DNA of 64,000 bases from Diplonema papillatum (taxonomy: Eukaryota > Euglenozoa > Diplonemea > Diplonemida > Diplonemidae): NCBI GenBank assembly GCA_030068145.1, contig JAPJBO010001143.1, positions 1 to 64,000 on the forward strand, written 5' to 3'. Shown here piece after piece: positions 49,975 to 60,835 of the stretch. The position numbers and the translations under genes are program-made. Position 1 is the first letter of the stretch. Each line of letters starts with the position of its first letter. The notes beneath the pieces were generated by a model. That model saw only the letters and a list, made by a program, of their open reading frames with translations, made no database searches and was not told the origin of the DNA.

Positions 49975-50400
49975 CGTCCGCAACTTCTTCTGAGACTGCT
50001 GCGTGTTTTCAAAGGGACCAATGCTTGCTTGCAAGTCTCCTTGACGCAGGGAGGTGGAGGAAGGGGGTGTTCTTGATGGTTGCGGACGTTCTTGAGCCCG
50101 GTCTTCGTCACACACAGGGTGTCGCGTCTGTGGAGAGAGCGGTTGCTAGGTACGCGGAGGCGGCTTATGGGGCCAGGTCGCAGCTGACCTTCGGGCATGA
50201 GGTGGTGTGGTCTGAGAGCGGGGTGCAGCAGGGAGACCCCCTAGGGCCGCTGTTCTTCAGCCTCGTGTTGAAGAAGGTGCTCGAACGGGTGGAACGAGGG
50301 ATGGGGGAACTGGAGGGGGACTTCTTGGAAGCCGGGGTTTGCGGCCTGCCGCAGGGTCTTGCTGGGGACGATAATCTGAGCTTTTCGATCAGATGTCGCG
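49975..50400 (+). pseudogene. LINE-type (non-LTR) reverse transcriptase fragment
   Basis: Reads AVARYAEAAYGARSQLTFGH, then SESGVQQGDPLGPLFFSLVL and KKVLERVERGM. VQQGDPLGPLFF is the strongly conserved non-LTR RT motif before the catalytic loop. An earlier degenerate stretch in another frame (VFKGTNACLQVS) may be the DFKNAFNSVSR-type motif. After the fragment LPQGLAGDDNLSF replaces the expected YxDD strand, and the sequence soon runs into repeat. Truncated and frameshifted. Confidence 0.75.
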
Positions 50401-50479
50401 GTGCAACCGACAAGGGTTGCACCACGACGAAGCGCGAAAAAAGTGGCCCTTCTGGAGTCACGTAGCGAGAAGCTGGCAT

Positions 50480-51215
50480 AGTGTGGTACTCCTTTGCATG
50501 CAAATGGCTCCCCACCAACGCAACAAGAAGACGATCAGTCTTCTGACTGAGGATAGGTGAGTCGCAGCTCTTGACAACTCGTTGTTTGCACGTGTCGGGG
50601 GAGTTGGCCTGGATCTGAGTGAGTATGATCGTTAGGCTAATCGCCTCCGAAGAATCCAACTCGATTCAACTCCGTGGCCTTAAAACCGCGGGATCGAGGT
50701 GGATACAATTGACCGAGATAAGAACCAACGCTAGCAATAGCAGCAGACACAAACAGGTCAATCGAGTGATAGCACACGACTTCAAGTCGGTGCAAGCCCG
50801 CAAGAGCTTCTGCCCTATCAGCTTTTGACGGTAGTATACCGTGGCTGTACGGCGGAGAGGGAGCCTGAGAAACGGCTACCACATCTAAGGATGGCAGGTA
50901 CGCAAATCCCAAACACGCTGCCAGCCTTCTCTTTCGAGTTTGCAACTACCGTAATTTGATTCATGTTGAACCGGGTGAAACCTGGGACCCCCAGCCCGGT
51001 TCTATCATTTACGTTATAGCTGTGGTCCAGTACAATGCGGTAATTGTTATCACGAAAAAAGGTGCCACGTTAGGTTTTCCGACACCCGTGATCGTGAGTA
51101 ACACAAACTAAAGAGGTGCAGTCAAATAGTCCCTGCGGATTTGCAGAAGATCCTTGTTTGTGCGTGCTAGCGGAACTCACCTGCGTTGGCAAAATACTGA
51201 TTTTTAGTACCAAAA
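50480..51215 (+). repeat. Diverged A-repeat copy with an insertion, and neighbours
   Basis: 50585-50645 matches the first half of A1/A2 (GTCGGGGGAGTTGGCCT, GATCGTTAGGCTAATCGCC). 50905-51060 matches the second half (CCCAAACACGCTGCCAGC, GTAATTGTTATCACGAAAAA). About 260 bases separate them. 51150-51215 resembles 41723-41810. Confidence 0.7.
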
Positions 51216-52130
51216 ATAAGAGCTCGTCACTCGCACAACCACGGCTGATACAAAACTAACGACGATCATGATGGGAAGAGAGAGTTGTTTTCGTTGAACG
51301 CAGTGCCTGATCGTTTCTACGTAAAGCTGGATTCGGGACGCAAGTGAAAACGCCACGGTTTGCGGCGACGTTCTCATTTCCTCCAACATTTCATGCTTGA
51401 TAACAAAAGAAACTGATCGGTAACACAAAAACCGTACACCGCGAGAGTAGGAGAAAGAACACTCCCGGCGGGTGTCGCCTGGGTGCTTCTTTTGTGTTGC
51501 CGACAATCGGTAGTTATGTGTGTGTTGTTTGCAACGAACGCTTGCCGGGTTTGCCCTGGGCGTGGTTTATTTTCGTCGTCTCCGACGACAGCGAATGTCC
51601 GACTAGCCCACCTGAAGGCAGCTGATTTTCTTTAGGCAGGTTTCCTCTTTCCTCTGCCGGCGGAAGTTGTTTGGGGCAGCGTCTTTCTTTCGCACTGCCG
51701 GCAATCAACCGATGATGATGTACTGGCGCTAGCACCTTTCGACGACCGTTGCTATCCTTCCCTGGATAATGAATCTGCTACCAATCATTTCTCGTTTCCC
51801 TTTTCTTTTTTTTTTTTTTTGTGTTACTGTCGAATCCAGGCTATTAGCTTCATTTTTCCTCAGTTTTCCAAATTCCGTCTCAATAGCCAATTTGCTTTTC
51901 CCGCTCTGAAAATCGAGAAGCCTTTGTTTAGGCCACCCGAACCTTCCAAAAGGGGGGGGTCCGGGGGCTCCGCCCCCCGGCAAACGCTACGGTACATTCA
52001 GGTGGAGAAACAGTTTGAACTTCTCAGTCCGTTTGTCGCGTTAAACATACGACCAACGTACTGGTGGCACTGCTTGCTCCTCGCCCCGCTCCCCCTGGTG
52101 CACACTCCTGAAGCCAACAGCCGTAAATTT
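51216..52130. other. No gene seen
   Basis: T/C-rich and mixed sequence. 51945-51985 has a G-run and a GGGGGCTCCGCCCCC hairpin, similar to 21950-21975 (GGGGGGCTTTGCCCCCC). Confidence 0.4.
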
Positions 52131-52132
52131 GA

Positions 52133-52730
52133 TGCATTAGTGTGATTGTCAGGCCTTCGACTACCCTGAGCAACGCACTATGCCAACAGCCCATTTCAAA
52201 TGCATCCACCACTCAGATACTGTGTGCTGGTAAATCAGTGGCACGTGTAGATTCAGCGCCACCGGAAATCACACGGAACAAGGCACTTGTGTCAACTCGG
52301 AGAGAATCTGTCAAGAATTCCGGGCTGCTTCTGAGCCTCGACTCTCTCACTCGGCTCAGCACCCACAGCAGCCCGAAACTTCTGCCAGCCAGCCCACCAT
52401 GCCCAGCGACGACCCACCGATGGCCAGCCCCTGACCGCCAGCCAGCTTCCTGGCACAGCTGGCCTAACCCACGCCTCCACCCCCACGACTTTTTTCGTCG
52501 AAGGTCGTTTTTTGCACTTTTTTTTATTTTTTGAGCCGCCTGGATTTCCAAATTCTGTCAGCAATTTGTTGCATTAGTGTGTGTGCCTTTGAAGCGTGGA
52601 TGATGCCTCTCGCGCTACCCTCCAACCAACTTCCACAGGTAGAAAGCCTACCTAACGGAATCAACCGCCTTCGGGTTAGTGCGTTGCTCAGGGTAGTCGA
52701 AGGCCTGACAATCACACTAATGCAACAAAC
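52133..52730. repeat. MITE-like element with ~48-bp inverted ends
   Basis: The left end TGCATTAGTGTGATTGTCAG to CCCTGAGCAACGCACTA is the inverse of 52678-52728 (TAGTGCGTTGCTCAGGG, CTGACAATCACACTAATGCA). An internal TTGTTGCATTAGTGTG at 52566 is a further partial end. No ORF is recognised. Confidence 0.75.
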
Positions 52731-53613
52731 TGTGGGTGGTGACCCCTCCGAACAGCCTCCCTGGCCCTGGCCCACGCCTGATGCCGCAACCCCTTAACCC
52801 GGGCGGCGGCGCTTTGGCATGAGCCAGGAACCTCAAGGGGAGCAGCGGTTTTTTGAACTGCTTTCGAGTTTTAAGGAACCGTGTTTTGCGTCTGCGGTGG
52901 ACAGTCAAGGCTGGTTGGGTGGGTTCTTGCCTTGGGAGTGGTACCTGTTAGTCCGTCTGTTGGATGGTCTTTGCAGCTGTGTTTTCGATGATTTTCTTTA
53001 ACCCCTTACACGGTGCAGTAGTAAACTTGTAAAATGACCCTTTTACTAGTAAATTTACTAGTAAAAATTTTTACTAGTAAAATTTACACTTTTACTAGTA
53101 AAATTTACAAGTGCACTAGAAAATTTTACTAGTGCACTTGTAAATTTTACTAGTGCACTAGTAAAAATTACAAGTGAATTCAGGTGGTTTTCAGTCCAAA
53201 ACAGTGATTTATAGGGCGTTTTGCGTGAAAAATTGCGAGATCGAAAACTGGGGAGGTTTGGTCGATGTGCACTACCCCTCGGACTGAGTTGGGCAGGGTT
53301 GTTGGGAGCCTTGATGGGAATCATCTCCCCTGATATACAGCCGCGCCGTTGAAAAAGGATGAGAGGAGCAGCGCGCACCCAACTGGAACTGTACCCTGAG
53401 ACTTTTGTTGAGCTAGTTGACAGCTGCCGAGGAAAAGCGTCTACAAAATGAGAAGAAACGGAGGCAAGAGAGACGCACTGTGAGTGGTGTCGTGCCAAAT
53501 TCACAACAGTGAAACACACTCTACAATGGCGAAGTGAGGAGTTCCACACAGCCCATCAATGTAACACTCGGTACAAGTAGCGGTTGTGTTCATATCGAAT
53601 TCACGACACTTAG

Positions 53614-54696
53614 TTGTTGTCCTGCATGCACCCAAGGTTTGGTATGGGACGCCGGCCCGGCTCCGTGGTCCTTGGGACCACGAACGGAAATATGACGGGC
53701 ACGCAAGCACGAGATATCCTTCGCAACCTCCTCAGCCAAACACAAGGTAACCAGAGTGTGTTGTGTCGTGCAATGGATGTACTCATCTATTTCCGGTACC
53801 AGGACATACCCGTCCGATTCTACTGCTCAGAAGACAAGGATTCCTATCGCAAGGACTTCTTGTATGCTGTCTTGAGCTACCACGTGCTCATGTTTGCCTT
53901 GGAGTGGGGAAACCCTGGAGTGACGCGGTCTGCCTACGCGCATAGTCTCGAGCACTGGTTTGACGCCGAAGACGCGCATCGGCTCATCCTGTCTGATGAA
54001 CTCTTCGAACAGTGCAACGGTGAGCGCAAGAGGTGGGTTTCCTGCACGTCGCAAGCAACGATGGAGCGGGATTTCCAGTCCTTCGAACTACAGACGAAGC
54101 ATCTCAAGGAAGCAGGCTCCAAAAAACGAAGTATGCCCGACCTCGCGCCAGCATACCGTGAGCGCTTGCCACATCTGTATCGGTACGATACCATCTTCCT
54201 CTGCAAGTGCATCACAAACAAATGTGCAGTCTGGAAGAAAGCCGCCGAGAGCTTGGAAGCACGCCTCCATCATGCCGGTTTGAGTGACCACGTGTGCCGG
54301 AAAAGTGGATGGGGACAGAAGTTCCGTAGCCTTCCAGATTGCGAAGGTGAGTTGCTGAAGATCTGCTTTTGCCGTGAGACACCATGGCACGCGAACCTGC
54401 CCGATGCCGATGATGATGACGACGTCTCCAAAGACAGCAGCGAGGACGAGGCTGCCGAGCACCAGTGCATCATGTGTGAAAAATGCTTCCCTCGAGTCGA
54501 GGGCCTGTTCGCCCACTACGACTCACAGCACCGCCCCAAAGTTACTTGTGAATGCACAACAAACTGTCCAGCCTGCCACAAAACGACCCGCAAGAGTGGG
54601 TTGAGTCAACATCTGCTCTACACTCATGCAGAGAAGCTCACGTGGGTTGAGTCAACATCTGCTCTACACTCATGCAGAGAAGCTCACGTGGGTTGA
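53614..54696 (+). CDS. Zinc-finger protein of the TIR element, end disrupted by repeat expansion
   Basis: 360 codons. Start at 53614 (MLSCMHPRFGMGRR) is the first ATG; MTGTQARDILRNLL downstream is an alternative. The main part (DVLIYFRYQDIPVRFYC, FLYAVLSYHVLMFALEWGNP, YAHSLEHWFDAEDAHRLILS) belongs to no family I recognise. A Cys cluster (FLCKCITNKCAVW), an Asp run (DADDDDD) and C2H2-type fingers follow: CIMCEKCF…HYDSQH, then CPACHKTTRKSGLSQHLLYTH. A 46-bp repeat of the second finger's coding sequence forces a stop at 54696. In another frame beyond the repeats a third finger (TCPLCMKKFGNGRLKDSHMR, EVH, stop) ends the ancestral protein. DNA binding at the subterminal repeats is a reasonable guess. 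Confidence 0.6.
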   Translation: MLSCMHPRFGMGRRPGSVVLGTTNGNMTGTQARDILRNLLSQTQGNQSVLCRAMDVLIYFRYQDIPVRFYCSEDKDSYRKDFLYAVLSYHVLMFALEWGNPGVTRSAYAHSLEHWFDAEDAHRLILSDELFEQCNGERKRWVSCTSQATMERDFQSFELQTKHLKEAGSKKRSMPDLAPAYRERLPHLYRYDTIFLCKCITNKCAVWKKAAESLEARLHHAGLSDHVCRKSGWGQKFRSLPDCEGELLKICFCRETPWHANLPDADDDDDVSKDSSEDEAAEHQCIMCEKCFPRVEGLFAHYDSQHRPKVTCECTTNCPACHKTTRKSGLSQHLLYTHAEKLTWVESTSALHSCREAHVG

Positions 54697-54872
54697 GTCA
54701 ACATCTGCTCTACACTCATGCAGAGAAGCTCACGTGGGTTGAGTCAACATCTGCTCTACACTCATGCAGAGAAGCTCACGTGGGTTGAGTCAACATCTGC
54801 TCTACACTCATGCAGAGAAGCTCACGTGGGTTGAGTCAACATCTGCTCTACACTCTTGCAGAGAAGCTCACG
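54596..54872 (+). repeat. 46-bp coding minisatellite, six copies
   Basis: Unit GTGGGTTGAGTCAACATCTG followed by CTCTACACTCATGCAGAGAA and GCTCAC, nearly perfect. Since 46 is one more than a multiple of three, each copy shifts the frame and the third copy introduces TGA. The last copy differs by one base (CTCTTGCAG). Confidence 0.95.
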
Positions 54873-55060
54873 AAGCTCACATGTCCACTGTGCATGAAAA
54901 AGTTCGGCAACGGACGCCTCAAAGATTCCCACATGCGCGAGGTCCACAGATGAGTAAGCTCTGCTTTGCTTTGCAATCACCATGGTATTCCCAGCTTTGT
55001 ACTTCTGCTTATTGCCGCACTTCGCTCTGTACTATATCCTAGCCCAGCTTTTTCAATGAG

Positions 55061-55184
55061 TGACCGCACTACCCTGAGCCCCAATACTGGACTGGTTTCA
55101 GGTGGAAAATTTGGCAGATGATCATGATCAGAAGGTCCTACTTGGGCGGTTCGGTTTCCTCACACATTGCATGTGGCTAAAAAA
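55061..55184 (-). repeat. Introner-like dispersed repeat, copy b
   Basis: TGACCGCACTACCCTGAGCC to CACATTGCATGTGGC. Matches the repeat coinciding with the NUP98 intron (4291-4418). No coding frame surrounds it here. Confidence 0.8.
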
Positions 55185-55762
55185 AACGCTGAAACTTGAA
55201 TGCGTGCTCTTCCTGCCCCATTTTCCTTACTTTGCATCCCAAAACACCTGCCAAAACACCTGAAATCACTTGTAAATTTTACTAGTGCACTTGTAAATTT
55301 TACTAGTGCACTTGTAAATTTTACTAGTGCACTTTTAAATTTTACAAGTGCACTTGTAAAATTTACTAGTGGCACTTGTAAACCATTTTCACTTGTAAAA
55401 CCACTAGTAAATTTACTAGTGAAAGCCTTTACTACTGCACCGTGTACCGGAAATTTTGGGAAAATGTACTTTTTCGGGAACTTCGGGCCGCAGTCAAAAA
55501 TGGGTCGCAAACAGAGAGAATGGGGGCCTAGGGGTGCATTTTAATGATTTCGCAGCCGATCTTTCAAATGCGCACCTCAGAATTGAACGCGTACACATGC
55601 AGAGTGACACAGGAGACACATGGTCACAGGAGACACCTGGTCGGAAAAACCAGCACAAAATATCCGAACAACACCTAGAATTGTTGTCCAAAAATAACCG
55701 ACAAACCCCTACAAACAAAAATATTCAGGCCAAAACACAATTGATGAACAGAACTACTAAAA

Positions 55763-56412
55763 ATGGTGAAGAAGAGTGTGCGCTTTGCCGAAGACATGTC
55801 GGAGGAGCCAGACACCTCCTCCGCGTCGGACACAAGTGAATCGGATGATTCCTTGAACCCGGAAGAGCTTCAGGTGATGACGATGATCGCCGCGGGATTA
55901 TTCGACCCAGTTCAGTTTAGCAGCTGGATGGTAGTAGATTCCTCAAGCTCTTGGGATGCACAGCGCAGCATGCGAGAGTTTCGGGCCCTCCCTGGGGTGA
56001 GGATGGAACTGCGAAACGAGCAGAAGGGGGTAGAGTGTGGCTACCTTTGTGCTTGGCGGGCCTCGCGTTGGAAGACAACACAGACGACTGTCTTGCCCGC
56101 GGCCAAGACTATGCTTGACTTCGCGAAAGAAGAGTTCGCCGCGAATGCGCGCAGCATCGGTTCTCTGAGAGCCCTGGACTGCTTTGAGGTGCAGCATTTT
56201 TGCCAGGCAAAGGACATTGGCAGTGTGATGTCCCTCTTTGCCCTGTGCCGTGTTTCGGAAGGTACCACACCATGGCGCAACATCTCTTCGATGACCCAAC
56301 CATGCAAGGCACCGTTGACCGTTTGAAGGACCCCAACGGCCGGCACTTCAAGAGAGGGAGGGATCGTACACTGTCGGCTGGCCACAGAATCAGCAAAGTT
56401 GCAAAGAAGTAG
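55763..56412 (+). pseudogene. Stand-alone homologue of the piggyBac N-terminal domain (one frameshift)
   Basis: From ATG 55763 (MVKKSVRFAEDMSEEPDTSS) through an acidic/Ser-rich leader to VVDSSSSWDAQRSMREFRAL, LRNEQKGVECGYLCAWRA and FAKEEFAANARSIGSLRALD. The matching piggyBac segments are VVDSCGNWDRQRSRREFGGI and LRDEQSGVECGYIALMRA. Near 56260 the frame must change to follow GRYHTMAQHLFDDP, the counterpart of GDLGHFMNIFFGEP. That second frame runs to a stop at 56410 with a basic tail (NGRHFKRGRDRTLSAGHRIS). No transposase follows. It could be a short two-exon gene, but no clear splice pair is visible, so a frameshift is more likely. An inverted pair (GATCTTTCAAATGCGC at 55558, inverse at 56608) brackets it. 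Confidence 0.6.
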
Positions 56413-57133
56413 TGGAATCAGAGACCCTTTCTTCCCGTCGCTGCACCAAATCAAATGATCATCTCTTCGCATGCCCGTTTTTCCTTGTCCGCCTCTGAGC
56501 TTTCACCCCCGTCTTTTGCTACTGTCCCATGCTGGCTGGGTCCCAGGTTTCGCGGTGGCATCTGTTCGTCACTCGGGCAACAGTTTTGTCAGATGAAGGG
56601 CGCATTTGAAAGATCTGTGACGTATCTTTCCAAAGAAGCAAACATCGACCACTTTGACCAACATGCACGGGCTGGGTGTGGCTTGGGTCCCTGGCACGTG
56701 CCAGAGCTTGGGTTCTGTAATGGGCACAGGCAAGAACTCGAAAACCCCCAATGGGTTGACGCTTTTTCATTCGGGCGCAAATAGCCGGGAGTACCAGGCA
56801 ACGCGTTTAGAAGGAAAAAAAGATAGAAACGGCATTTCAACGTGATGACGAATCGATGGACTGATTCTACGTGAAATAAACACGAGTTCTGCACGAAACC
56901 TTTTTTCTTGTTTCGTTGCTTGAGCAATATGAGGCGGTCATGCACTCAGCCGTTGCTGCGGTGTAAACGTTCCTCCAAAAGGACGATTGGCTGGGGTGCT
57001 TGCAACTTTTTTTTGTTTGCGGGTTTTTTGCACGGTTGACGGTTTCTGATGCCTGCTGATTTCGTCTTGATTGCGTACGTATTGATGTCCGCTTCTTTTG
57101 TGGATCTGTCTTTGTGGTACTGTCGATCCTTTT
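56413..57133. other. No gene seen
   Basis: Unassigned sequence between the domain homologue and the next TIR element; it includes the right member of the inverted pair noted for 55763. Confidence 0.4.
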
Positions 57134-58743
57134 AGGGTAGGCGGTTTTTCTTTTTTTTTTTTTTGGCCCATGTTCGCGCGCGCGTAAATTTTTGGAAACC
57201 CCCGGGAAAAAAAAACTTTTGCCAAAAAAACTTTTGGAATCTGTGCATTGGAACGTCGTGAGAGCGACTGCAGGCGGAGTCACGGGCGTGTCCGGCTCGG
57301 GAAAAGTCGAAAACCTGTTCATCACACCGATACTTCACGGCGATGCGAATCGCGTAGAGTTGTGTACCTCAGTGTGTATGGACTTTGAAGCCGACTATGA
57401 CTGGTGCTGGGTTGGTGCGCTGGGCAAGCAATATCGTGCTACTTTGACGTTGGTGTCAATCTAAACAGCAAGATTCGCGTAGCTTTAGCCAGCTCCTGCT
57501 GGACGCAGTCGAAGCACGCGGGATACAAGCACAGCCTCAGCCTCGAAAATGTGCGCGGTTTTACCGGCAAGGCATGTCGGGAGGGTTTGCCGCTGTGGTG
57601 CGATTATCACACAGAACCAGTCCGGGGCAGTGCACGCGTCTATGCGTTCCGACGCCTGAAGCAGCTACTAGTAGGGACGTATCTGAGACTCGACTGAGGA
57701 GGCATTAAAAGGACGCGGGGCAAGCGATGCGTTCACGGTGCGGCAATGCCTTGTGGTGCGGTGTATATTTGCGAAGAAAACGGCACTCGTCACCTGACAG
57801 TCTAGACCGCACCCCTGAGCATAACTGCCTTCGTTGCACACGGCGTCTAACCAATTGCCGTGTGCTAGAAGCACCTGCCCTCCGTGCGGATGTCGAGACA
57901 TCACTGGTCTCTTTCGATGTGGGTGAGGTACATCTTGTGAGTCCGGCCGTTTGCTACGCATGAGAAGGTGGCCACTGGCTACAGCTTGCTGACAGGAGGG
58001 TCGGCAGAGTACCGACAAACTCCGTTTACACCAAACAGTTCATCTTTGTGAACTCGAGTAACATCGACAAAGCCACTACACCCGAAACGACGGGGTCGAC
58101 GTCCGCCTTTCGGGGTTTCAACAGCAGACCGCCGCAGAAGCCGCGAGAGCAACCATCCTTGCACAAGGTGGAGGAAAGCAGAAGTTGAAGTTCACCATAC
58201 TATCTGCGGGTAGCTGGCGCTTATTCTCGCCGATGGAAATGCCACCGACCAGCCGTCAGTAGGCTCTCGCACGGTGATTCGGTAGGACCGTGCCATCGCA
58301 ATGGGGCATGTCAGGAGACACAAGATTGACGGACACCCGCACAATCGACAGTCCTCTGGGTCACTGCTTTGCCGTTCGCGTCGTATTCGAGTGTTTTTTC
58401 TCCTTCGCATTCGACTATGGAAGCTTTTGTCGAAACGCACCCCGCGCGACGTTCAGGACTACTGAACTCTAGACTGCCACCGCAACCCCTCGGACACGTC
58501 AAGTTCATCATCGTCCAGGAATTCCACCAAGAACGGGCACAAAAGTGCCAACAGCGGGCCGGCCAGTAGTATAGCCGGCACATTTGGTGTGACATCCAGT
58601 AGCAGAAAGTCTTGTGGCAAAAGTTTTTTTTTTTCTGAAAAGCTTTTTTTTTGCGCGCGCGCGCGTAAATTTCTGTGGGCCGACGGACAGGGCCAAAAAA
58701 AAAAAAAAACGCCAAAAAAAAAAAAAAAAAAAACGCCTACCCT
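57134..58743. mobile_element. TIR element with homopolymer-rich ends
   Basis: The left end AGGGTAGGCGG, a T-run, GGCCC, CGCGCGCGTAAATTT and AAAACTTTTGCCA are mirrored at the right end (CTTGTGGCAAAAG, GCGCGCGCGCGTAAATTT, GGGCC, long A-runs, CGCCTACCCT). The inverted ends are about 100-150 bp and length is 1.6 kb. No target duplication is clear. The inside holds broken coding-like stretches. Confidence 0.75.
57237..57697 (+). pseudogene. Broken open frames inside the TIR element
   Basis: VHWNVVRATAGGVTGVSGSG and ELCTSVCMDFEADYDWCWVG in one frame, then FDVGVNLNSKIRVALASSCW, KHSLSLENVRGFTGKACREG and VRGSARVYAFRRLKQLLVGT in the next. One frameshift near 57440 would join them. The family is not recognised. 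Confidence 0.35.
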
Positions 58744-58914
58744 TACTTCTTTTTTAGCCTTGGGGGCGGGGGGTGGTTATAAGTGAGGGGAAGGGTTAAC
58801 GATATTCCCGGGTTTCCCGGGTAATTTGCCGCCAGAACCGCCAGCCCTTCTGTGCGGCACGGGAGTGCGGAGCAGTGGTGCACCAACTACTGTTCAGCTG
58901 GGCACGAATCGCAA

Positions 58915-59130
58915 AGGAATACTCGAGGGATTGCCTTGTGCTCATTTCGAAGGAGACTAGATGGGGAGAAAACAATACAACTACAAAGTGGGTCTTTTTT
59001 GTTGAACGATTACGCCCGCCACTAAACCCAGATTTACCTGTGTGTGGGCTACATATTTACCTCCTTTGATCTATCGCAACTGGCAGTCTCCTCAAGCATT
59101 TCCTAAAGCGGGTGCTTATACAAAAAAAAA
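58915..59130 (+). repeat. Dispersed repeat family A with A-rich 3' end
   Basis: ACTCGAGGGATTGCC to GTGCTTATACAAAAAAAAAA. The A-run (59119-59133) directly follows the conserved end. Confidence 0.8.
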
Positions 59131-59324
59131 AAGAAGAATCTTTTTCTTCCCAAACCCGGTTATAGCCATGGAGTTAATAAGTTTGGATATTTTTGTTTAG
59201 CTCTATTCCTGTCAGTAAGGTTCGTGGCCGTCACCCTTCCCCCATCTTGAGGACAGTAACCTCCGTGCATGTGTTTGGACAGAACAGTGTACACTGTCTC
59301 TCATGCCTATTTGATGTTAGATGA

Positions 59325-59850
59325 GGACTTGCAAGAACGTAAGAACGTGCTTGGAATGGTTGTGTGTTCAACACCGCGCTGGTCCTAGCTGCATCGTGTT
59401 TCGGTCAAGCCACGGAGGACCATCGTCAGCGCGGAACCTGAGTGCATGCAGACAGGACAGCGGCGTGAGCCTGTTTGTCAGGCGGCTGTTGGTAGCTCGT
59501 CACCGCCAGGCAACTCCGTCTCGGGGAAGAAGGCCAACCGTCTCTGGTAAGACGGGGGGAAGACTTAGTTTAATGTTTAGGCAGAACACTGCCTCGCATG
59601 CATGTTTGATGCTAGCATCAAGTCATCGTCGAAGAAAGTGTAAAACAAAATTGGGGAAAGGGAAAGAGGGTCGCGGGGAGTGCAAGACTCCGCAGGTACA
59701 GTCTGGAACCTTGAGGGGCTAGTCCTCTTTATTATTTTTTTCACCGCGGTCGCTCTTGAACGCATACCAATCCAAAGTTAGAGCTCTTCAGTGGGTCCTT
59801 TGGACGGGGACTTGCGGTCCTGTTCCGGTGCTATCGTAACTTTCTGGTTG
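59325..59850 (+). repeat. Partial family B then family J repeat
   Basis: 59330-59540 is a shortened family B copy. 59555-59850 matches 33745-34075 (AACACTGCCTCGCATGC, GGGGCTAGTCCTC, CAGTGGGTCCTTTGGACGGG). It ends at a run of 24 G (59850-59873). Confidence 0.75.
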
Positions 59851-60089
59851 GGGGGGGGGGGGGGGGGGGGGGGTCACGAACGTTACTGACATTTAAAGGT
59901 TCGACCCAGGGTATTAGCTTTGGAAAAAACTGCCGATTGAGCAAGTTTAAAACTGGAGGCGGTTGCTTCCTTTGGCAGCCCGGCAGATGCGTGTCGGACT
60001 ACTTTGTGCGGGTGGACGCTGGCTTCCGAGCCAGAAACCCCTTCCAAGCTGATACCCTGGTTTAGCCTATGCATGTTGGGAAACCCGCA

Positions 60090-60560
60090 AGATTGTGTTT
60101 GTTTGAGCGTGTCTTGTATCCTGTTTCCATTCTGTTCAGGACAGGATTGCTGATTGACCATCAAGCACGCAATCTACGTCGCTTTTTTTTGGTTCGTCCC
60201 TCCTGTGGGAATGTGGCTTTCAGAGTTAAAGTTCGCTTGAAATTCCGGGGTTTTGGAGTCGCCGTGTGACCGTTGTTAAATGGGTTCTCTTGGAGCAAGA
60301 TGGGGCTTGCTTTTAGAGTTAAAGTTCGCTTGAAATACCGGGGTTTTAGGGTCTCCGTGTGACCGTTCATGAATGGGTTCTCTTAGAGCAAGAAAGGGCT
60401 TTATGGTTACGGATTGTATATTTAGTGCATGCTTTCGTTATGGGTTATGGCTAGCCATATCCGGGACTGTTTGTGACCGACACCAAGTACATTCCTTCGT
60501 GGAGTGTAATCTTGGGCCCCCCACGTTCTACAAGTTGAGCAGGGGTTGCCTTTTGTCAGG
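60090..60560 (+). repeat. Dispersed repeat cluster
   Basis: 60090-60190: hairpin element of the 16455 type (GATTGACCATCAAGCACGC). 60220-60300 and 60310-60400: two tandem copies of AGTTAAAGTTCGCTTGAAAT through GTGTGACCGTT and ATGGGTTCTCTTGGAGCAAG. 60465-60555 matches 39330-39425. Confidence 0.65.
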
Positions 60561-60734
60561 GAAATCCACTAGGAAATCTTGAGCAATTTTTATATTTACG
60601 TCGGCTTCAGCCGTTCCTAGCCCCCCCGCTTCGTATTATACCCCATGTAATTGTCATGTGGACAAGAATGCTGGCGTACGTACCGACTTGTCTACGATCA
60701 ACCAATTTTGCAAAATGTGGTTTAAAACGACCAG

Positions 60735-60835
60735 TCTATTTTTCCTGAGCGCGAGCACTGGCACGAACACTGCAGCACAATACATTGAAGGCACCCGCAA
60801 GATTAACAGTACTAAACAAAAGTGGCGAGGAGAGA
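60735..60835 (+). repeat. 3' part of a short hairpin element
   Basis: CACTGCAGCACAATACATTG, GCACCCGCAAGATTAACAGT and ACTAAACAAAAGTGGCG resemble the tails of the units at 16455 and 27070. Confidence 0.55.

Larger units (their letters stand above)
53007..55446 (+). mobile_element. TIR element with subterminal repeats, encoding a zinc-finger protein
   Basis: The ends are exact inverted copies: TACACGGTGCAGTAGTAAA (53007-53025) and its inverse (55428-55446). If the TIR proper begins CACGG, the element is flanked by TA on both sides. Inside each end lies a block of short units made of ACTTGTAAATTTTACTAGTG and its palindromic relatives (53025-53175; 55265-55425). TIRs starting CAC with arrays of subterminal repeats are typical of CACTA/EnSpm-like transposons. 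The only gene seen (53614-54696) has no recognised transposase motif, so the superfamily is open and the element may be non-autonomous. Confidence 0.75.

Noticed and set aside
59850..59873. Run of 24 G as a functional element
   Set aside because: A homopolymer at the end of a repeat copy; its length is probably unreliable and nothing else supports a function.
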